NCBI GenBank assembly: GCA_003134815.1
Contig: PLCO01000015.1
Location: 76,107-140,106, forward strand
DNA: 64,000 nt
Source: Acidobacteriaceae bacterium
Lineage (GTDB): Bacteria; Acidobacteriota; Terriglobia; Terriglobales; Acidobacteriaceae
Direction: 5' to 3'
The position numbers and the translations under genes are program-made. Below, piece by piece: positions 53,214-63,163 of this stretch (within the stretch, counting starts at the first letter, position 1; each line of letters starts with the position of its first letter). The notes beneath the pieces were generated by a model that did no database searches, was not told the origin of the DNA, and saw only the letters and a list, made by a program, of their open reading frames with translations.

Positions 53214-53441
53214 AGTCCCTCCTCGGGGAGCCCCGCCTGGGGTGTCTTGTCGTCAGGTTGTCTGTGGGTTTTGCGGCGCTTCAATTCGTGGAAGCCCATG
53301 CGCTACGTTCCTGCCGCGCCGCGTTCTTGCTGATCGCTTGACCTGCTGCTCGCTTGAATCGTTCTCTTATGTTGATCTCTCTTGCGCCTGCCAGAAATTT
53401 TGAGCAACAGGCTGCCACTACTCCATGCTAATCTGTCCGCC

Positions 53442-53660
53442 ATGTTGCCGGAGCGGCCCCGCGTCCTGAATTTCGACTTTCCCGCCAATCCCGCCGTGGA
53501 TATCTCACAAAGTGGTGCGCAGTGCCCCACTGGGGAGCATCTCGCCGTCGACCATCACTGCCAAATCTGCCCCACCTGCGGCCATCGCCTCACCGGCCAC
53601 CACTGCAAGCTGGTCTGCATCCATTGCGGCTATTACCTCAGTTGCGCCGATTATTACTGA
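53442..53660 (+). CDS. Small zinc-ribbon protein
   Basis: 72 residues from ATG 53442. Four Cys pairs and His in the C-terminal half: [33 protein letters not shown], enough for two zinc sites. The N-terminal 40 residues are polar. The Cys-dense end with CxxCG ... CKLVCxxCGYYxSCxDYY looks strongly selected. Function unknown; possibly RNA or protein binding. Confidence 0.68.
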   Translation: MLPERPRVLNFDFPANPAVDISQSGAQCPTGEHLAVDHHCQICPTCGHRLTGHHCKLVCIHCGYYLSCADYY

Positions 53661-53726
53661 CCGCTCCCGCGCTACTTCGCACCAGCGACGAATCCGCATT
53701 AGCCCCTGTTCCCTGTTCCCTACTCC

Positions 53727-55463
53727 CTACTGGCTACTCCCTGTCTTCCCACTCGCCTTTCGCGCCGCCTCAAACTCATCGCCCGGCAGCCACTCAATCG
53801 GATTCTTCTGTTCGCTGGCCAACCAGCCCAGCACAAATCCAAAACGCGCCAGCTTCGCGTTGCCTCTGAAGTCCCAGTCCGCGTGATACTCATCCGACGG
53901 CTGGTGATAGTGATTCGCTGTGTAGTCTTCAAACTGCGCGTGACCCCACGCCAGGTTGTGCCCCGCAAACAGCTCGCCTTCGTCCACGCTGAACGCCGGA
54001 ATTCCCACCCGCGCCAGCGAAAAATGATCGGACCGGTAGTAGTGGCCCGCCATCGGCGAGGGATCGGGCAGCAATGCCAGATCGAACGCCTTGGCCACCG
54101 TCTCAACTGTCGGCCAAAAGTCGATGCGTTCGCCGCCGTTCAAATCCACTGACCGCGGAATCCCGATCGGCAGCAGCATATCGAAATTCAGGTCCAGCCC
54201 CATCTGGCTCGCCGGCACCGGCGGATGCATCCCGAGATACTGCGATCCCAGCAGCCCCTGCTCCTCTGCCGTCACTGAAGCGAAATAAACCGCGTGCGGC
54301 GGCCGCACCGGCGACTGCGCGAACGCCCTCGCCATCTCCATCAAAATTCCGCAGCCCGTCCCGTTGTCGGCCGCGCCGTTAAAAATGTTGTCGCCCTTCA
54401 TATCCGGGTCGATTCCCAGGTGATCGTAGTGCGCGGTATACAAAACCGCATTGCCGCCTGACTCACTTCCCGCCACCCGCCCCACCACATTCGCGCTCAC
54501 GTACCGTCGCACGCGGCTTTCGATTTGTGCCTTCAGCCGCACCGGCAATTCGATCGCATGAAACGCCCCCGGCACTCCCGCGCGCTCGATCCCCTTGTCC
54601 AGATCGCCCAGCCCCGCCATCGTGAACAACTTCTGCGCCACGTCGTGCTGGATCCACGCCGCCGCGCGCAGCGTCGCGCTCGGGTCCCCGTCCAGGAAGC
54701 TCTTCTCCACGGCCTGCGAATTGCGCACCACATCCCATCCGTAGCTCGCCAGGTCCGTCCGGTGAATAATCAGTACGCCCACCGCTCCGCGCCGCGCCGC
54801 CTCCTCGTATTTGTAGGTCCAGCGTCCGTAGTAAGTCAGCGCCGCGCCCTTGAAGAACTTCGCGTCCTGCGAAGGCGGCTCGTTCACGATCACCAGCACC
54901 ACCTTACCCTTCAAGTCGATATCTTTTCCATCAGCGCCCGCGTAGTCGTTCCACTTGTACTCCGGCGCGTCGATCCCATATCCCACAAACACAATCGGCG
55001 CGTCGATCTCCGCCGTTGCCTGCCCCGTCTCGTCCTTGGCTACGATCTCATCGCCGTACGCCAGATCAAGCGCCGCGCCATCCGCCGGCACAAGCGCAAA
55101 CTTCGTCTTGTCCTCCACCGTGTGTACCGCATACAGCGGCACGCGCTGGAAGTACGTGCCGTTGTCGCCCGCCGGCTCCACGCCCGCAAGCGCGAACTGC
55201 GTCGCAATATACTCCGCGGCCAATTCGCCCCCGCGCGTTCCCGGCCCGCGCCCTTCCAGCAAATCGAGCGACAAAAAGCGCACATGCGCGCGAATCTTCT
55301 CGCCGTCGATGCCTGCCGCTGCCGCGCGCGCCCCCGCAGGCAGCCCCGCAATCGCTGGAACCACGCCCGCTCCCGGCTCTTGCGCCGCAGCCACCGCCGG
55401 CACTACCAAACCAGCCGTCAAACCCGCCGCCACCAAAAATGCCCGAATGAATCTCAAACGCAT
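53727..55463 (-). CDS. Secreted M28-family metallopeptidase with PA domain
   Basis: 578 residues with a signal peptide (FLVAAGLTAGLVVPAVAAAQ). A PA-like insertion (~140-260: IVFVGYGIDAPEYKWNDYAGADGKDIDLKGKVVLVIVNEPP) precedes the zinc peptidase core: TAHYDHLGID (His, Asp), NGAADNGTG (bridging Asp), TAEEQGLLG (catalytic and metal Glu), DLNFDM (Asp), and YHQPSDEY (His). All five metal ligands are present. It is likely an aminopeptidase in the periplasm or outside. The last residues are low-complexity. Confidence 0.93.
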   Translation of the reverse strand: MRLRFIRAFLVAAGLTAGLVVPAVAAAQEPGAGVVPAIAGLPAGARAAAAGIDGEKIRAHVRFLSLDLLEGRGPGTRGGELAAEYIATQFALAGVEPAGDNGTYFQRVPLYAVHTVEDKTKFALVPADGAALDLAYGDEIVAKDETGQATAEIDAPIVFVGYGIDAPEYKWNDYAGADGKDIDLKGKVVLVIVNEPPSQDAKFFKGAALTYYGRWTYKYEEAARRGAVGVLIIHRTDLASYGWDVVRNSQAVEKSFLDGDPSATLRAAAWIQHDVAQKLFTMAGLGDLDKGIERAGVPGAFHAIELPVRLKAQIESRVRRYVSANVVGRVAGSESGGNAVLYTAHYDHLGIDPDMKGDNIFNGAADNGTGCGILMEMARAFAQSPVRPPHAVYFASVTAEEQGLLGSQYLGMHPPVPASQMGLDLNFDMLLPIGIPRSVDLNGGERIDFWPTVETVAKAFDLALLPDPSPMAGHYYRSDHFSLARVGIPAFSVDEGELFAGHNLAWGHAQFEDYTANHYHQPSDEYHADWDFRGNAKLARFGFVLGWLASEQKNPIEWLPGDEFEAARKASGKTGSSQ

Positions 55464-55565
55464 TCCATCCCTCCAATCCCAAATCCATCTGCGAAATGCT
55501 TCAAAAAATCTCCGAAATACGCGAACAAATCTTGCCCAAAATAATTCTGCGCGAAAATTGTCCCT

Positions 55566-56678
55566 TCAGACTACGGCCTCTCCGCGCTGCCGCGCAATTT
55601 CATCCATCGCCGGCGAGGCCAGCAGCCGCGCGCGCATCAGCACCTTCCGCGTCAGCCCGGTCAGCGCCATTCCGGCGGCCTCGCGCAGCCCTACCCAGCG
55701 CCGCTCCCCGCCAGTTGCCGTCATTGCCTCCAAGTCCTCCTCTGCCACGCTGCGGATGCGCACGTAGTAGTTCACCTGCATAATCGCGTGCCGCAGCTCC
55801 ATCCGCAGCTCGCTTTGCGGAACCTCCGCTTGCAGCAGCGTCGGTAGCTCCCACATCCCCGGCATCACCGTCGCGTCTGCCGGCCGCTGCACCAGCAGCA
55901 CTTGCTCCGTGCTTCCGCCGCGCCTCCTGCTCGGCCTTGGAGCCGCGCGCAGCACCAGCCCGTATCCCGCCACCCGGCTGGTCATTGGCGCGCGCCGCGC
56001 AGTCTTGTGCTCGCCCCGCGTCTTGCATTCCGCCGTTAGCGGACACGCTGCGCACTGCGGATTCCTCGGCGTGCACACCGTCGCGCCCAGCTCCATCATC
56101 GCCTGGTTAAAGTCCCCTGGCCGCGTCCGATCCAGGAACCGCCGCGCCAGCTCTTCCACCTTCCGCCGCAGCACAGTGCCGCCGCCTTTGCGACTGCCCG
56201 CGCCCCATCCCGCAAAGCGGCACAGCACCCGCTCCACGTTTCCATCCACCACTGCCACCGGCTCGTTGTGCGCGATGCTCGCCACCGCCGCCGCCGTATA
56301 CACTCCAATCCCCGGCAGCACGCGCAGCTCCTCCGCCTTCGCCGGCAGATTCCCTTGAAGATTCTCGCTCACAAACTGCGCCGCCTTGTGCAGCATCCGC
56401 GCCCGCCGGTAGTAGCCCAGCCCGCTCCACATCGCCAGCACATCCTGCTCCGGCGCCAGCGCCAATGCCACCAGCGTCGGAAACCGCCCCAGAAACTGCT
56501 GGTACCGCTCCACCACGACCGCTACCCGCGTCTGTTGCAGCATGATCTCCGCTACCCAGATCGCATACGGATTCCTGCTCCGCCGCCACGGCAGGTCGCG
56601 CCGGTTGCGGTCATACCAATCCAGCAATCCTGCGCGCAGAGCCTTCGTCTTCCCCTGCTTTTCGTCCTGCCCGGCCAT
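55566..56678 (-). CDS. mutY: A/G-specific adenine DNA glycosylase
   Basis: 370 residues. Catalytic Glu in LQQTRVAVV, helix-hairpin-helix VLPGIGVYTAAAVASIA, catalytic Asp in VVDGNVERVL, and the 4Fe4S ligands CTPRNPQCAACPLTAEC (C-x6-C-x2-C-x5-C). The C-terminal NUDIX-like MutT domain (~225-355) recognises 8-oxoguanine. It removes adenine misincorporated opposite 8-oxoG. An internal basic stretch before the NUDIX domain (ARRAPMTSRVAGYGL) is unremarkable. Upstream is a divergent barrel gene. Confidence 0.95.
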   Translation of the reverse strand: MAGQDEKQGKTKALRAGLLDWYDRNRRDLPWRRSRNPYAIWVAEIMLQQTRVAVVVERYQQFLGRFPTLVALALAPEQDVLAMWSGLGYYRRARMLHKAAQFVSENLQGNLPAKAEELRVLPGIGVYTAAAVASIAHNEPVAVVDGNVERVLCRFAGWGAGSRKGGGTVLRRKVEELARRFLDRTRPGDFNQAMMELGATVCTPRNPQCAACPLTAECKTRGEHKTARRAPMTSRVAGYGLVLRAAPRPSRRRGGSTEQVLLVQRPADATVMPGMWELPTLLQAEVPQSELRMELRHAIMQVNYYVRIRSVAEEDLEAMTATGGERRWVGLREAAGMALTGLTRKVLMRARLLASPAMDEIARQRGEAVV

Positions 56679-56954
56679 GCGCCCAGCTTACGGCATCTGC
56701 CCAATTCTTCGCCCCGCGCGCTGCAAATGCCCGCCGCAAACTTCCACTCCTGCCATTACCGAAGTTTTCCAGTAACTCTTTCCGTGTATTGCCCAGCAGA
56801 ATTCCCATTGTTAGATTCGAAATTAAAATTCCCATTCTGGCGAAAGCCTGCCAGAACATTCGTTCTTTTCCCGCGCCAACGCACTCCGGCTCGTCTAGGC
56901 TGAGAGACCGCCATTGCAAAATCGAGATCGGCTGGCGTACCGATTGGAGGCATC

Positions 56955-57824
56955 TTGAAACCGCTCTTTTGCTCCCCGACCCTCACCCTGCTGGCCCTCT
57001 TCGGCTGCGCGTCCGCCGGCCTCTCCGCTCAAACCTCTTCAATCAGCCCTTCATTTTCGTTTGGCGGCTCCTCCGCCGCGCCGCCCGCCGGCACAATCAG
57101 CAATCCCTCCCCCGCGCCCTTTTCCCGGTTCGCTTTTTCCGGCGGCATCGGCGCCATGGGCGTCAACATGCAAGGCGCCGTCAACGTCAACCGCTACTTC
57201 AACATTCGCGGCATCGGCAACTACTTCAGCTACACCGTCTCGAACCTGACCATCAACAAGAGCGGCGGATCCAATGGCATCACCGTCGGTGGCAACTTCA
57301 ATTTCGCCACTGCCGGAGCCTCTCTGGACATCTACCCGTTCCCCAATCACGGATTCCGTTTGAGCCCCGGCGCCCTCTTTTACAACCAGAATCGAGCCAC
57401 GGCCACCGGCGTCGCCGCCCCCGGAACCAGCTTCACCTTTGGCTCGCAAACGTACTACTCTGACTCAGTCAATCCCGTCAACATCACCGCCAGACTCGGC
57501 CTCAACACTCGTCAACGCGCCTTCTCCATGACCACCGGCTGGGGAAACCTCATCCCCCGCAACGGCGGCCACTGGTCTTTCCCCTTCGAATTTGGTGCGG
57601 TCTTCACCGGCGCGCCTACCCTTGCCCTCAACCCCACCGGCTTCGCCTGCCAAACCCAGGTCGATGCGACCATCAACGGCCCCTCCTGCGTCAACATGGC
57701 CACCGACCCAACCGCGCAGGCCAACATTGCCGCCCAGGTCGCCAAATACCAGAAAGACCTAAACGTCGTCCCGGTCTATCCCATCATCTCCTTCGGCGTC
57801 GGATATAACTTCCGCCTCCGCTGA
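56955..57824 (+). CDS. Outer-membrane beta-barrel-like protein
   Basis: 289 residues from TTG 56955, supported by GGAGG at 56946-56950 although spacing is short. Signal peptide (LLALFGCASAGLSAQ). The mature part is Gly/Asn/Ser-rich with alternating strands and a terminal aromatic strand FGVGYNFRLR, typical of 8-strand outer-membrane barrels. A two-Cys loop (FACQTQVDATINGPSCVN) may close by a disulfide. Function unknown. The gap after it has a hairpin CCCCGGTCCC/GGGGACCGGGG at 57883-57911 without a T tract. Confidence 0.75.
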   Translation: MKPLFCSPTLTLLALFGCASAGLSAQTSSISPSFSFGGSSAAPPAGTISNPSPAPFSRFAFSGGIGAMGVNMQGAVNVNRYFNIRGIGNYFSYTVSNLTINKSGGSNGITVGGNFNFATAGASLDIYPFPNHGFRLSPGALFYNQNRATATGVAAPGTSFTFGSQTYYSDSVNPVNITARLGLNTRQRAFSMTTGWGNLIPRNGGHWSFPFEFGAVFTGAPTLALNPTGFACQTQVDATINGPSCVNMATDPTAQANIAAQVAKYQKDLNVVPVYPIISFGVGYNFRLR

Positions 57825-57977
57825 CTCGCGCCTCCTCCTCCCATTGCCCGTCCCGCACTCCACCTCCCACGAATGAGGGTGCCCCCGGTCCCTCGCATTT
57901 GGGGACCGGGGATCGCGCGAACCCAAATTGACAGGCCTTCTATCTGGGCACGAATTAACTTACGCTGAAATCGCCGC

Positions 57978-58004
57978 AAAAAAATCCGGGCCGTCAGGCC
58001 CGGA
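57978..58004 (-). terminator. Rho-independent terminator of alaS
   Basis: On the minus strand an 8-bp stem TCCGGGCC-TGAC-GGCCCGGA is followed by seven T's (57984-57978). It lies 31 bp after the alaS stop, the ideal position. Between stop and stem the text is made of CACTAA-like short words. Confidence 0.9.
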
Positions 58005-58034
58005 CTCTAATCACTATCCACTAACCACTAATCA

Positions 58035-61000
58035 CTAAGTAAGCATCTCTCCCACAATCCCCGCCGCCGCCTTCAGCGCCGCATCAATCTGCGACTGATC
58101 TTTCCCGCCGGCCTCTGCAATCTCCGCCTTGCCTCCGCCCGACCCGCCCACAATCTTCGCCACGGCGCCCACCAGCTTCCCCGCCTGAATTCTTCCAACC
58201 AGCCCCGGCGTCACTCCGGCAATAATCGCAACCCTGCCTTCCGGCTGCGCCGATCCCAGCACCACCACGCCCTCGCCCAGCTTCTGTTTCAGGTTATCCA
58301 CCAGCGTCCGCAACTGCCCGCGTTCCAGCTCATCCGCGCGATGCGTCAGCACCTTCACGCCCTTCACGTCCACAGCGCGCGAAACCGCCTCATCCAACCC
58401 TCCGGCAGCCGACTTCATCCGCATCTCTTCAATCTCGCGCCGCAGCTTTTTTACTTCTTCATCTTGCGCCGCGAACTTCGCCCTCAACCCCTCCGGCAAA
58501 TTCTCCGGCGACGGCAAAAATTGCCCCGCCACCTTTGCCAGTTCAAAATCTTTCCTGAACGTATCCAGCGACCCCATTCCGCTGATCGCCTCAATGCGCC
58601 TCACGCCACTCGACACCGACTCCTCACCCGTCAGCTTCAGTAATCCGATCTCGCCCGTCGCCGCCGTATGCGTCCCTCCGCACAGCTCCGTCGAGAAGCC
58701 ATCCGACAACTTCACCACCCTCACCTTGTCGCCGTATTTCTCGCCGAACAGCGCCATCGCGTGGTACTCATTCACCGCCGCGTCAATCGGCACATCCACA
58801 AGCGTTTCGACTTTCGCGTTTGCCAGCACCTCGCGGTTCACAATGTCCTCGATCTCCTGCAACTCCTCGTCGGCCACCTGCGCAAAATGCGAAAAATCGA
58901 AACGCAGCCGATCTGGAGCCACCAATGACCCCGCCTGCTTCACATGCGTGCCCAGCACCTGTCTCAGCGCCGCGTGCAGCAAATGCGTCCCCGTATGATT
59001 CCGCCGGATCGCATCTCTCCGCACCCCATCCACCACCGTATTCACGCGATCGCCCACGGCGAGATCCGTCTTCAAAATCGCCTTGTGCGCCCGCACTCCC
59101 TGCACCGGCAGCACGCACCCCACGATCTCGGCCACCGTGGAATTCCCATCCACCGTCAGAAAAACTCCGGTATCCCCAATCTGCCCGCCCGAGTCGCCAT
59201 AGAAACTCGTATGGTCCAGCACCACCTCAACCTCATCGGCCGCCTTCGCCGCCGGAACCCCAACGCTGCCCTTCACAATCGCCAGCACTTCCGCGTTCGT
59301 CGACGTCAGGCTGCGATAACCCTCGAACGCCGTCTTCGGCAAATTGCGAAACGCCGGGCTCGCCGTCTTCTGGCTGCCGCCCTTCCAGCTCGCTCGCGCC
59401 CGCGCCTGCTCAGACTCTTTGGCGCGCTCGAACCCCTCCATATCAAACGCAATTCCCGCATCCCGCGCCGCATCCACCATAAAGTCCAGCGGCAATCCGA
59501 ATGTCTCGTAAAGATGAAACGCCTGTTCGCCCGCGAACCGAGGAAACAGTCCACATTTGGCAAGCTCCTGCGTCAAAAACAAACGAAGCTGATGGTTGCG
59601 CAGCCCGGGGATCTCAACAGCTCCCATTGCTGTTGATAATTGCTGAACGTGGGATTCTACATCTGCCTTCGACATGCCAGAGGCTTCCAACATCCCCCTA
59701 TGTATCTCCGTGAACCCCGGAGCGGTGATCGCGAGTGCAATCGCGTCATTGAGGTCGTCGTCTAGAACCTTTAAACCAACTTTCAGCACGCGATCAAATT
59801 GTTTTTCTTCCGCTTCAACCACCCTCGCCACGCGCTCTGCTGAATCCACCAATTCCGGATAAGCGCCCTGCATTAGATCGCGCACCGCGTAAACCATCTC
59901 GAACAGAAACGGCTTCTCCTGCCCAAGGAGCCGCCCGTGCCGGATCGCCCGCCGCAAAATCTTCCGGAGCACATACCCGCGCCCCTCGTTCGACGGCACC
60001 ACACCATCGTTAATAAGGAACGTTGCCGCCCTTGCATGGTCCGCAATAATCCGCAGGCTCGCGTTCCCCACGAATCCCGCCAACTTGCCAACTTGCGAAC
60101 TCGCCAACTCGCCAGATTGCGAACTCGCCAACTCGCCAGATTGCGAACTCGCCAACTCGCCAGATTGCCGGCGATCTAACTCCGCTAGCTCCGCCAACCC
60201 CGCTAACTCCGCTGCTCTTCCAATCAACGGCGTAAACAAGTCCGTCTCAAAGTTGCTCACCTTCCCCTGCAGCACCGCCGCCACGCGCTCCAGCCCCATC
60301 CCCGTATCAATCGACGGCTTCGGTAAAGGTGCCAGCTTGTACGCCGTCGTCTTTCCCGCCGCATCCACCACTGCTGAGCGGTCAAACTGCATAAAAACTA
60401 AATTCCAAATCTCCACGTACCGCGCTTCGTCTTTGCCGAAAGGCAAATCCACGCCTGGCGTCTCCGCAGCCTCCAGCCCCATGTCGTAGAAAATCTCCGA
60501 GCACGGCCCGCACGGTCCCGTCTCGCCCATCTGCCAAAAGTTGTCCTTCACCCCGTACTCAAAAATCCGTTCCTTCGGCACGCCCACTTCCATCCAGAAC
60601 TTCTCTGCCTCGTCGTCGCGCGGAACTTCAGATGTCCCTTCAAAAATCGTCACGTATAAGCGGTCCTTTTCGATCCCAAACCACTCATCGCTGGTTACCA
60701 ACTCCCACGCAAACCGGATCGCGTCGCGCTTGAAGTAGTCTCCGAACGAAAAATTCCCCAGCATCTCAAAAAACGTATGATGCCGCCGGGTAAAGCCCAC
60801 ATTTTCTAAGTCGTTGTGTTTGCCGCCCGCCCTCACGCACTTCTGGCTGGTCGTCGCCCGCTTGTAATCCCGCTTCTCCGCCCCCAGAAAAAGGTCTTTG
60901 AACTGGTTCATTCCGGCGTTGGTAAACAGCAGCGTCGGATCGTTCGCCGGCACCAGCGAAGAAGAATGCACCCTGCGGTGCTCCTTCGTCTCAAAGAAGC

Positions 61001-61043
61001 GCAGAAACAGCTCGCGTATCTCATTTCCCGAGCGCATTTTCAT
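58035..61043 (-). CDS. alaS: Alanyl-tRNA synthetase
   Basis: 1002 residues, over 100 longer than typical AlaRS. Start ATG 61043 with GGAGGA upstream. Class II core: [39 protein letters not shown] and [12 protein letters not shown]. tRNA-recognition part: [41 protein letters not shown]. Editing domain zinc ligands [14 protein letters not shown] and [14 protein letters not shown]-Ala domain with [14 protein letters not shown] at the end. An insertion with QSGELASS repeated three times sits in the loop before [11 protein letters not shown] (see repeat at 60097). Charges tRNA-Ala in the cytoplasm. Confidence 0.97.
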   Translation of the reverse strand: MKMRSGNEIRELFLRFFETKEHRRVHSSSLVPANDPTLLFTNAGMNQFKDLFLGAEKRDYKRATTSQKCVRAGGKHNDLENVGFTRRHHTFFEMLGNFSFGDYFKRDAIRFAWELVTSDEWFGIEKDRLYVTIFEGTSEVPRDDEAEKFWMEVGVPKERIFEYGVKDNFWQMGETGPCGPCSEIFYDMGLEAAETPGVDLPFGKDEARYVEIWNLVFMQFDRSAVVDAAGKTTAYKLAPLPKPSIDTGMGLERVAAVLQGKVSNFETDLFTPLIGRAAELAGLAELAELDRRQSGELASSQSGELASSQSGELASSQVGKLAGFVGNASLRIIADHARAATFLINDGVVPSNEGRGYVLRKILRRAIRHGRLLGQEKPFLFEMVYAVRDLMQGAYPELVDSAERVARVVEAEEKQFDRVLKVGLKVLDDDLNDAIALAITAPGFTEIHRGMLEASGMSKADVESHVQQLSTAMGAVEIPGLRNHQLRLFLTQELAKCGLFPRFAGEQAFHLYETFGLPLDFMVDAARDAGIAFDMEGFERAKESEQARARASWKGGSQKTASPAFRNLPKTAFEGYRSLTSTNAEVLAIVKGSVGVPAAKAADEVEVVLDHTSFYGDSGGQIGDTGVFLTVDGNSTVAEIVGCVLPVQGVRAHKAILKTDLAVGDRVNTVVDGVRRDAIRRNHTGTHLLHAALRQVLGTHVKQAGSLVAPDRLRFDFSHFAQVADEELQEIEDIVNREVLANAKVETLVDVPIDAAVNEYHAMALFGEKYGDKVRVVKLSDGFSTELCGGTHTAATGEIGLLKLTGEESVSSGVRRIEAISGMGSLDTFRKDFELAKVAGQFLPSPENLPEGLRAKFAAQDEEVKKLRREIEEMRMKSAAGGLDEAVSRAVDVKGVKVLTHRADELERGQLRTLVDNLKQKLGEGVVVLGSAQPEGRVAIIAGVTPGLVGRIQAGKLVGAVAKIVGGSGGGKAEIAEAGGKDQSQIDAALKAAAGIVGEMLT
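60097..60168 (-). repeat. Three perfect 24-bp tandem copies inside alaS
   Basis: Units 60097-60120, 60121-60144 and 60145-60168 are identical at the DNA level, preceded by a partial diverged unit (60080-60096). They encode an in-frame 8-residue repeat (QSGELASS). Identity of third codon positions shows a recent slippage expansion. Confidence 0.93.
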
Positions 61044-61078
61044 GGCTCCTCCAGTGTAATGTCCCGCGCTCTTGTAGC

Positions 61079-61120
61079 GCCGGTCTCCAGACCGGCTGTC
61101 GTGCGGGTCTCCTGACCCGC
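61079..61120. repeat. Pair of adjacent palindromes (REP-like)
   Basis: GCCGGTCT-CC-AGACCGGC (61079-61096) and GCGGGTC-TCCT-GACCCGC (61103-61120) lie side by side between divergent genes alaS and the metallopeptidase, so neither can be a terminator. Paired GGTCT/AGACC palindromes of this style are common dispersed elements in acidobacterial genomes (from general knowledge). Confidence 0.6.
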
Positions 61121-61199
61121 GCGCCTACTCCCTACTAGCTACTCCCTATTCCCTGCTCTTTCCGCGTCCCCATTCTCCCCTCACGCGTCCAACAAACAG

Positions 61200-62270
61200 A
61201 TGACCTCCCGACTCCGCGCTCCCTCCCTCGCCCTCCTGCTCGCGTTTGCTGCCGCCGCGCTTCCGCCCGCGCCATCCCTCCACGCTCAACCCGGCTCCCG
61301 TCTCCCCGTCGTCGAAACCGACTTCATCCAGGTCGGCAGCTCCACCGTTGGCGTCTCGACTCTCGAGGTCGACTTCGCCGATGGCCCGCTCGATCTTCCC
61401 AGATCCGCGATCGTCGCCCGCATCGCCACCGCAGCATCCGCCGTCGCCACCTACTATGGCCGTTTTCCCGTCGCAACTGCCCGCATCCTCGTCATTCCCG
61501 TCCCCGCCCGTCACGGAGTGGTGCAAGGCACCACCTGGGGTGACATGCACGGTTCTCCCGGCTTCACCCGCCTCCGCATCGGCGAGCACACCACCGCGCC
61601 CGAGCTCGCCGCCGACTGGACCATCACGCACGAGCTCACCCACATGGCCTTTCCATCGATGCCGCAGGATCCAAACGAAGATCAGTCCGCCCAGCACTGG
61701 ATCGAAGAAGGCCTCGCCACATACATCGAGCCCATCGCCCGCGTCATGATCGGCGATCTCACGGCGCCTAAAATCTGGCACGATATGGTCCGCGACATGC
61801 CGCAGGGCGAACCCGCCCTTGGCGATCAGGGCCTCGACCACACCCACACCTGGGGCCGCACCTACTGGGGCGGAGCCATGTTCGCGCTCGTTGCAGACGT
61901 CCAGATCCGCCAGCAAACCCACAACCGCCTCGGCCTTCAGGATGCGCTGCGCGCCATCGTCGCCGCCGGCGGCACCATCGACCATGACTGGACTCTGCCG
62001 CAGGCCCTCGCCATCGGCGATCAGGCCACCAACACGCACGTCCTCACCCAGCTCTACGCCCAGTGGAAAGACGCGCCCGTCCAGTACGATTTGCCCGCCC
62101 TCTGGGCCCAACTCGGAATTGTCACAACTCCAAACGCCGCCAATTCTGCCGGCTCCAATTCACCCAGCATCGACTTCGTCAGCGCCGCTCCTCTCGCCGC
62201 CATTCGTGAGGCCATCACCAAACCCAGAGAGGCGCCGATCGTGGCTGGCGTTGTGCCGCCTTCCCACTGA
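61200..62270 (+). CDS. Secreted gluzincin-like metallopeptidase
   Basis: 356 residues from ATG 61200. Signal peptide (ALLLAFAAAALPPAPSLHA). Zinc site HELTH in DWTITHELTHMAFP near residue 148, followed 25-30 residues later by HWIEEGLATYIEPIA with the third-ligand Glu: the gluzincin pattern of peptidase M1/M61-like proteins. N-terminal and C-terminal parts are not assigned to a family. The start is close to repetitive DNA, and no good ribosome site is seen. 62271-62546 after it is without genes. Confidence 0.8.
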   Translation: MTSRLRAPSLALLLAFAAAALPPAPSLHAQPGSRLPVVETDFIQVGSSTVGVSTLEVDFADGPLDLPRSAIVARIATAASAVATYYGRFPVATARILVIPVPARHGVVQGTTWGDMHGSPGFTRLRIGEHTTAPELAADWTITHELTHMAFPSMPQDPNEDQSAQHWIEEGLATYIEPIARVMIGDLTAPKIWHDMVRDMPQGEPALGDQGLDHTHTWGRTYWGGAMFALVADVQIRQQTHNRLGLQDALRAIVAAGGTIDHDWTLPQALAIGDQATNTHVLTQLYAQWKDAPVQYDLPALWAQLGIVTTPNAANSAGSNSPSIDFVSAAPLAAIREAITKPREAPIVAGVVPPSH

Positions 62271-62546
62271 ACCGGGAGCGGCGAAACTGGGAGCGGAAAA
62301 AACACATCGCAAAAGAGCAGGCCAGGAAAGTGCTCTGAAAAGACTACGTATTCAGGTGGAGATTTGAGCGGAAAAAAGATTTTGGACGCGAAAACTCCAT
62401 ATATAAACGAGGGGATTTCAGGAATTCGGCGCATGAAAGCGCAGGAAACTCGATCAAAACTACGCATTGAAGGAAAATGGCCGCAAAATAAATTGCATTT
62501 GGCCAAGATTCCCCGCTAACGGGGCGGCCTGCGAGGACAGCGAGCC

Positions 62547-63158
62547 TCACTCTTCGTTTGTCCCCGATTCGTGCCCTGCCTCGTGCTCTGCTTCGTGTTC
62601 TGCGTCCAGCTGCTCCAGCGCCACCAGACTTTCCTCCGCCACATTCCACTGCCGCAGAATCTTGTAGATTGTCCCCGTCGAGAAGCCCGCCGCCACCAGC
62701 CGCCGCATAACGCGCGCTGTTTCTTTTTCGTTTTCCGGCTTCCGGATTCTCTTCTTGTCGAGATGCTCGCGCGCCAGCTTCTCTTCATTCGCCAGCCTCT
62801 CGTCGCTCGCGCCGCCGTAGCGCGCCTCAACTGTCTCGTTGATCAGCTCGGAGCGAATTCCCTTCCGCTGCAAGTCCTGCCGCACGCGCCGCGCGCCCAG
62901 CTTCTCGTTCTCCTGCCGCAGCCGCGCATACGTCTCCGCAAATGCCCGGTCATCGAGATACCCATGCTCCTTCAGCCGCGCAATCGCCGTTCTCACCGCT
63001 GCCTGGCCAAGCTCTCCTTGTTCCGCCCGCGCCGTCATCAGCCGCCGCAGCTCGACCTCGGTGCGCATCTGCCGCCCCAGCGCCCTCACGGCGTACTGAT
63101 ACAGCGCCGCTTCGCCCAGCGGCGTGCGCGGTTTGACTGGTTTGCGCGGAAATCCCAT
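62547..63158 (-). CDS. recX: Regulatory protein RecX
   Basis: 203 residues. Three-helix RecX repeats: ALYQYAVRALGRQMRTEVELRRLM, TAIARLKEHGYLDDRAFAETYARLRQENEKLGARRVRQDLQRKGI, and EKETARVMRRLVAAGFSTGTIYKILRQW. RecX modulates RecA filaments. The C-terminus ends in an acidic/His repeat (AEHEAEHEAGHE). recA is not next to it in the window, unlike many genomes. 5 bp lie between it and the PIN toxin gene on the same strand. Confidence 0.92.
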   Translation of the reverse strand: MGFPRKPVKPRTPLGEAALYQYAVRALGRQMRTEVELRRLMTARAEQGELGQAAVRTAIARLKEHGYLDDRAFAETYARLRQENEKLGARRVRQDLQRKGIRSELINETVEARYGGASDERLANEEKLAREHLDKKRIRKPENEKETARVMRRLVAAGFSTGTIYKILRQWNVAEESLVALEQLDAEHEAEHEAGHESGTNEE

Positions 63159-63163
63159 TTAAC

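Noticed and set aside
53883..55783. Long plus-strand frames opposite the M28 peptidase and MutY genes
   Set aside because: Shadow frames of GC-rich genes: Arg/Pro/Ala-rich, no motifs, and the opposite strand has complete catalytic signatures.
57883..57911. Terminator of the beta-barrel gene
   Set aside because: A good stem (CCCCGGTCCC/GGGGACCGGGG) but no T tract on the plus strand; kept only as a hairpin remark.
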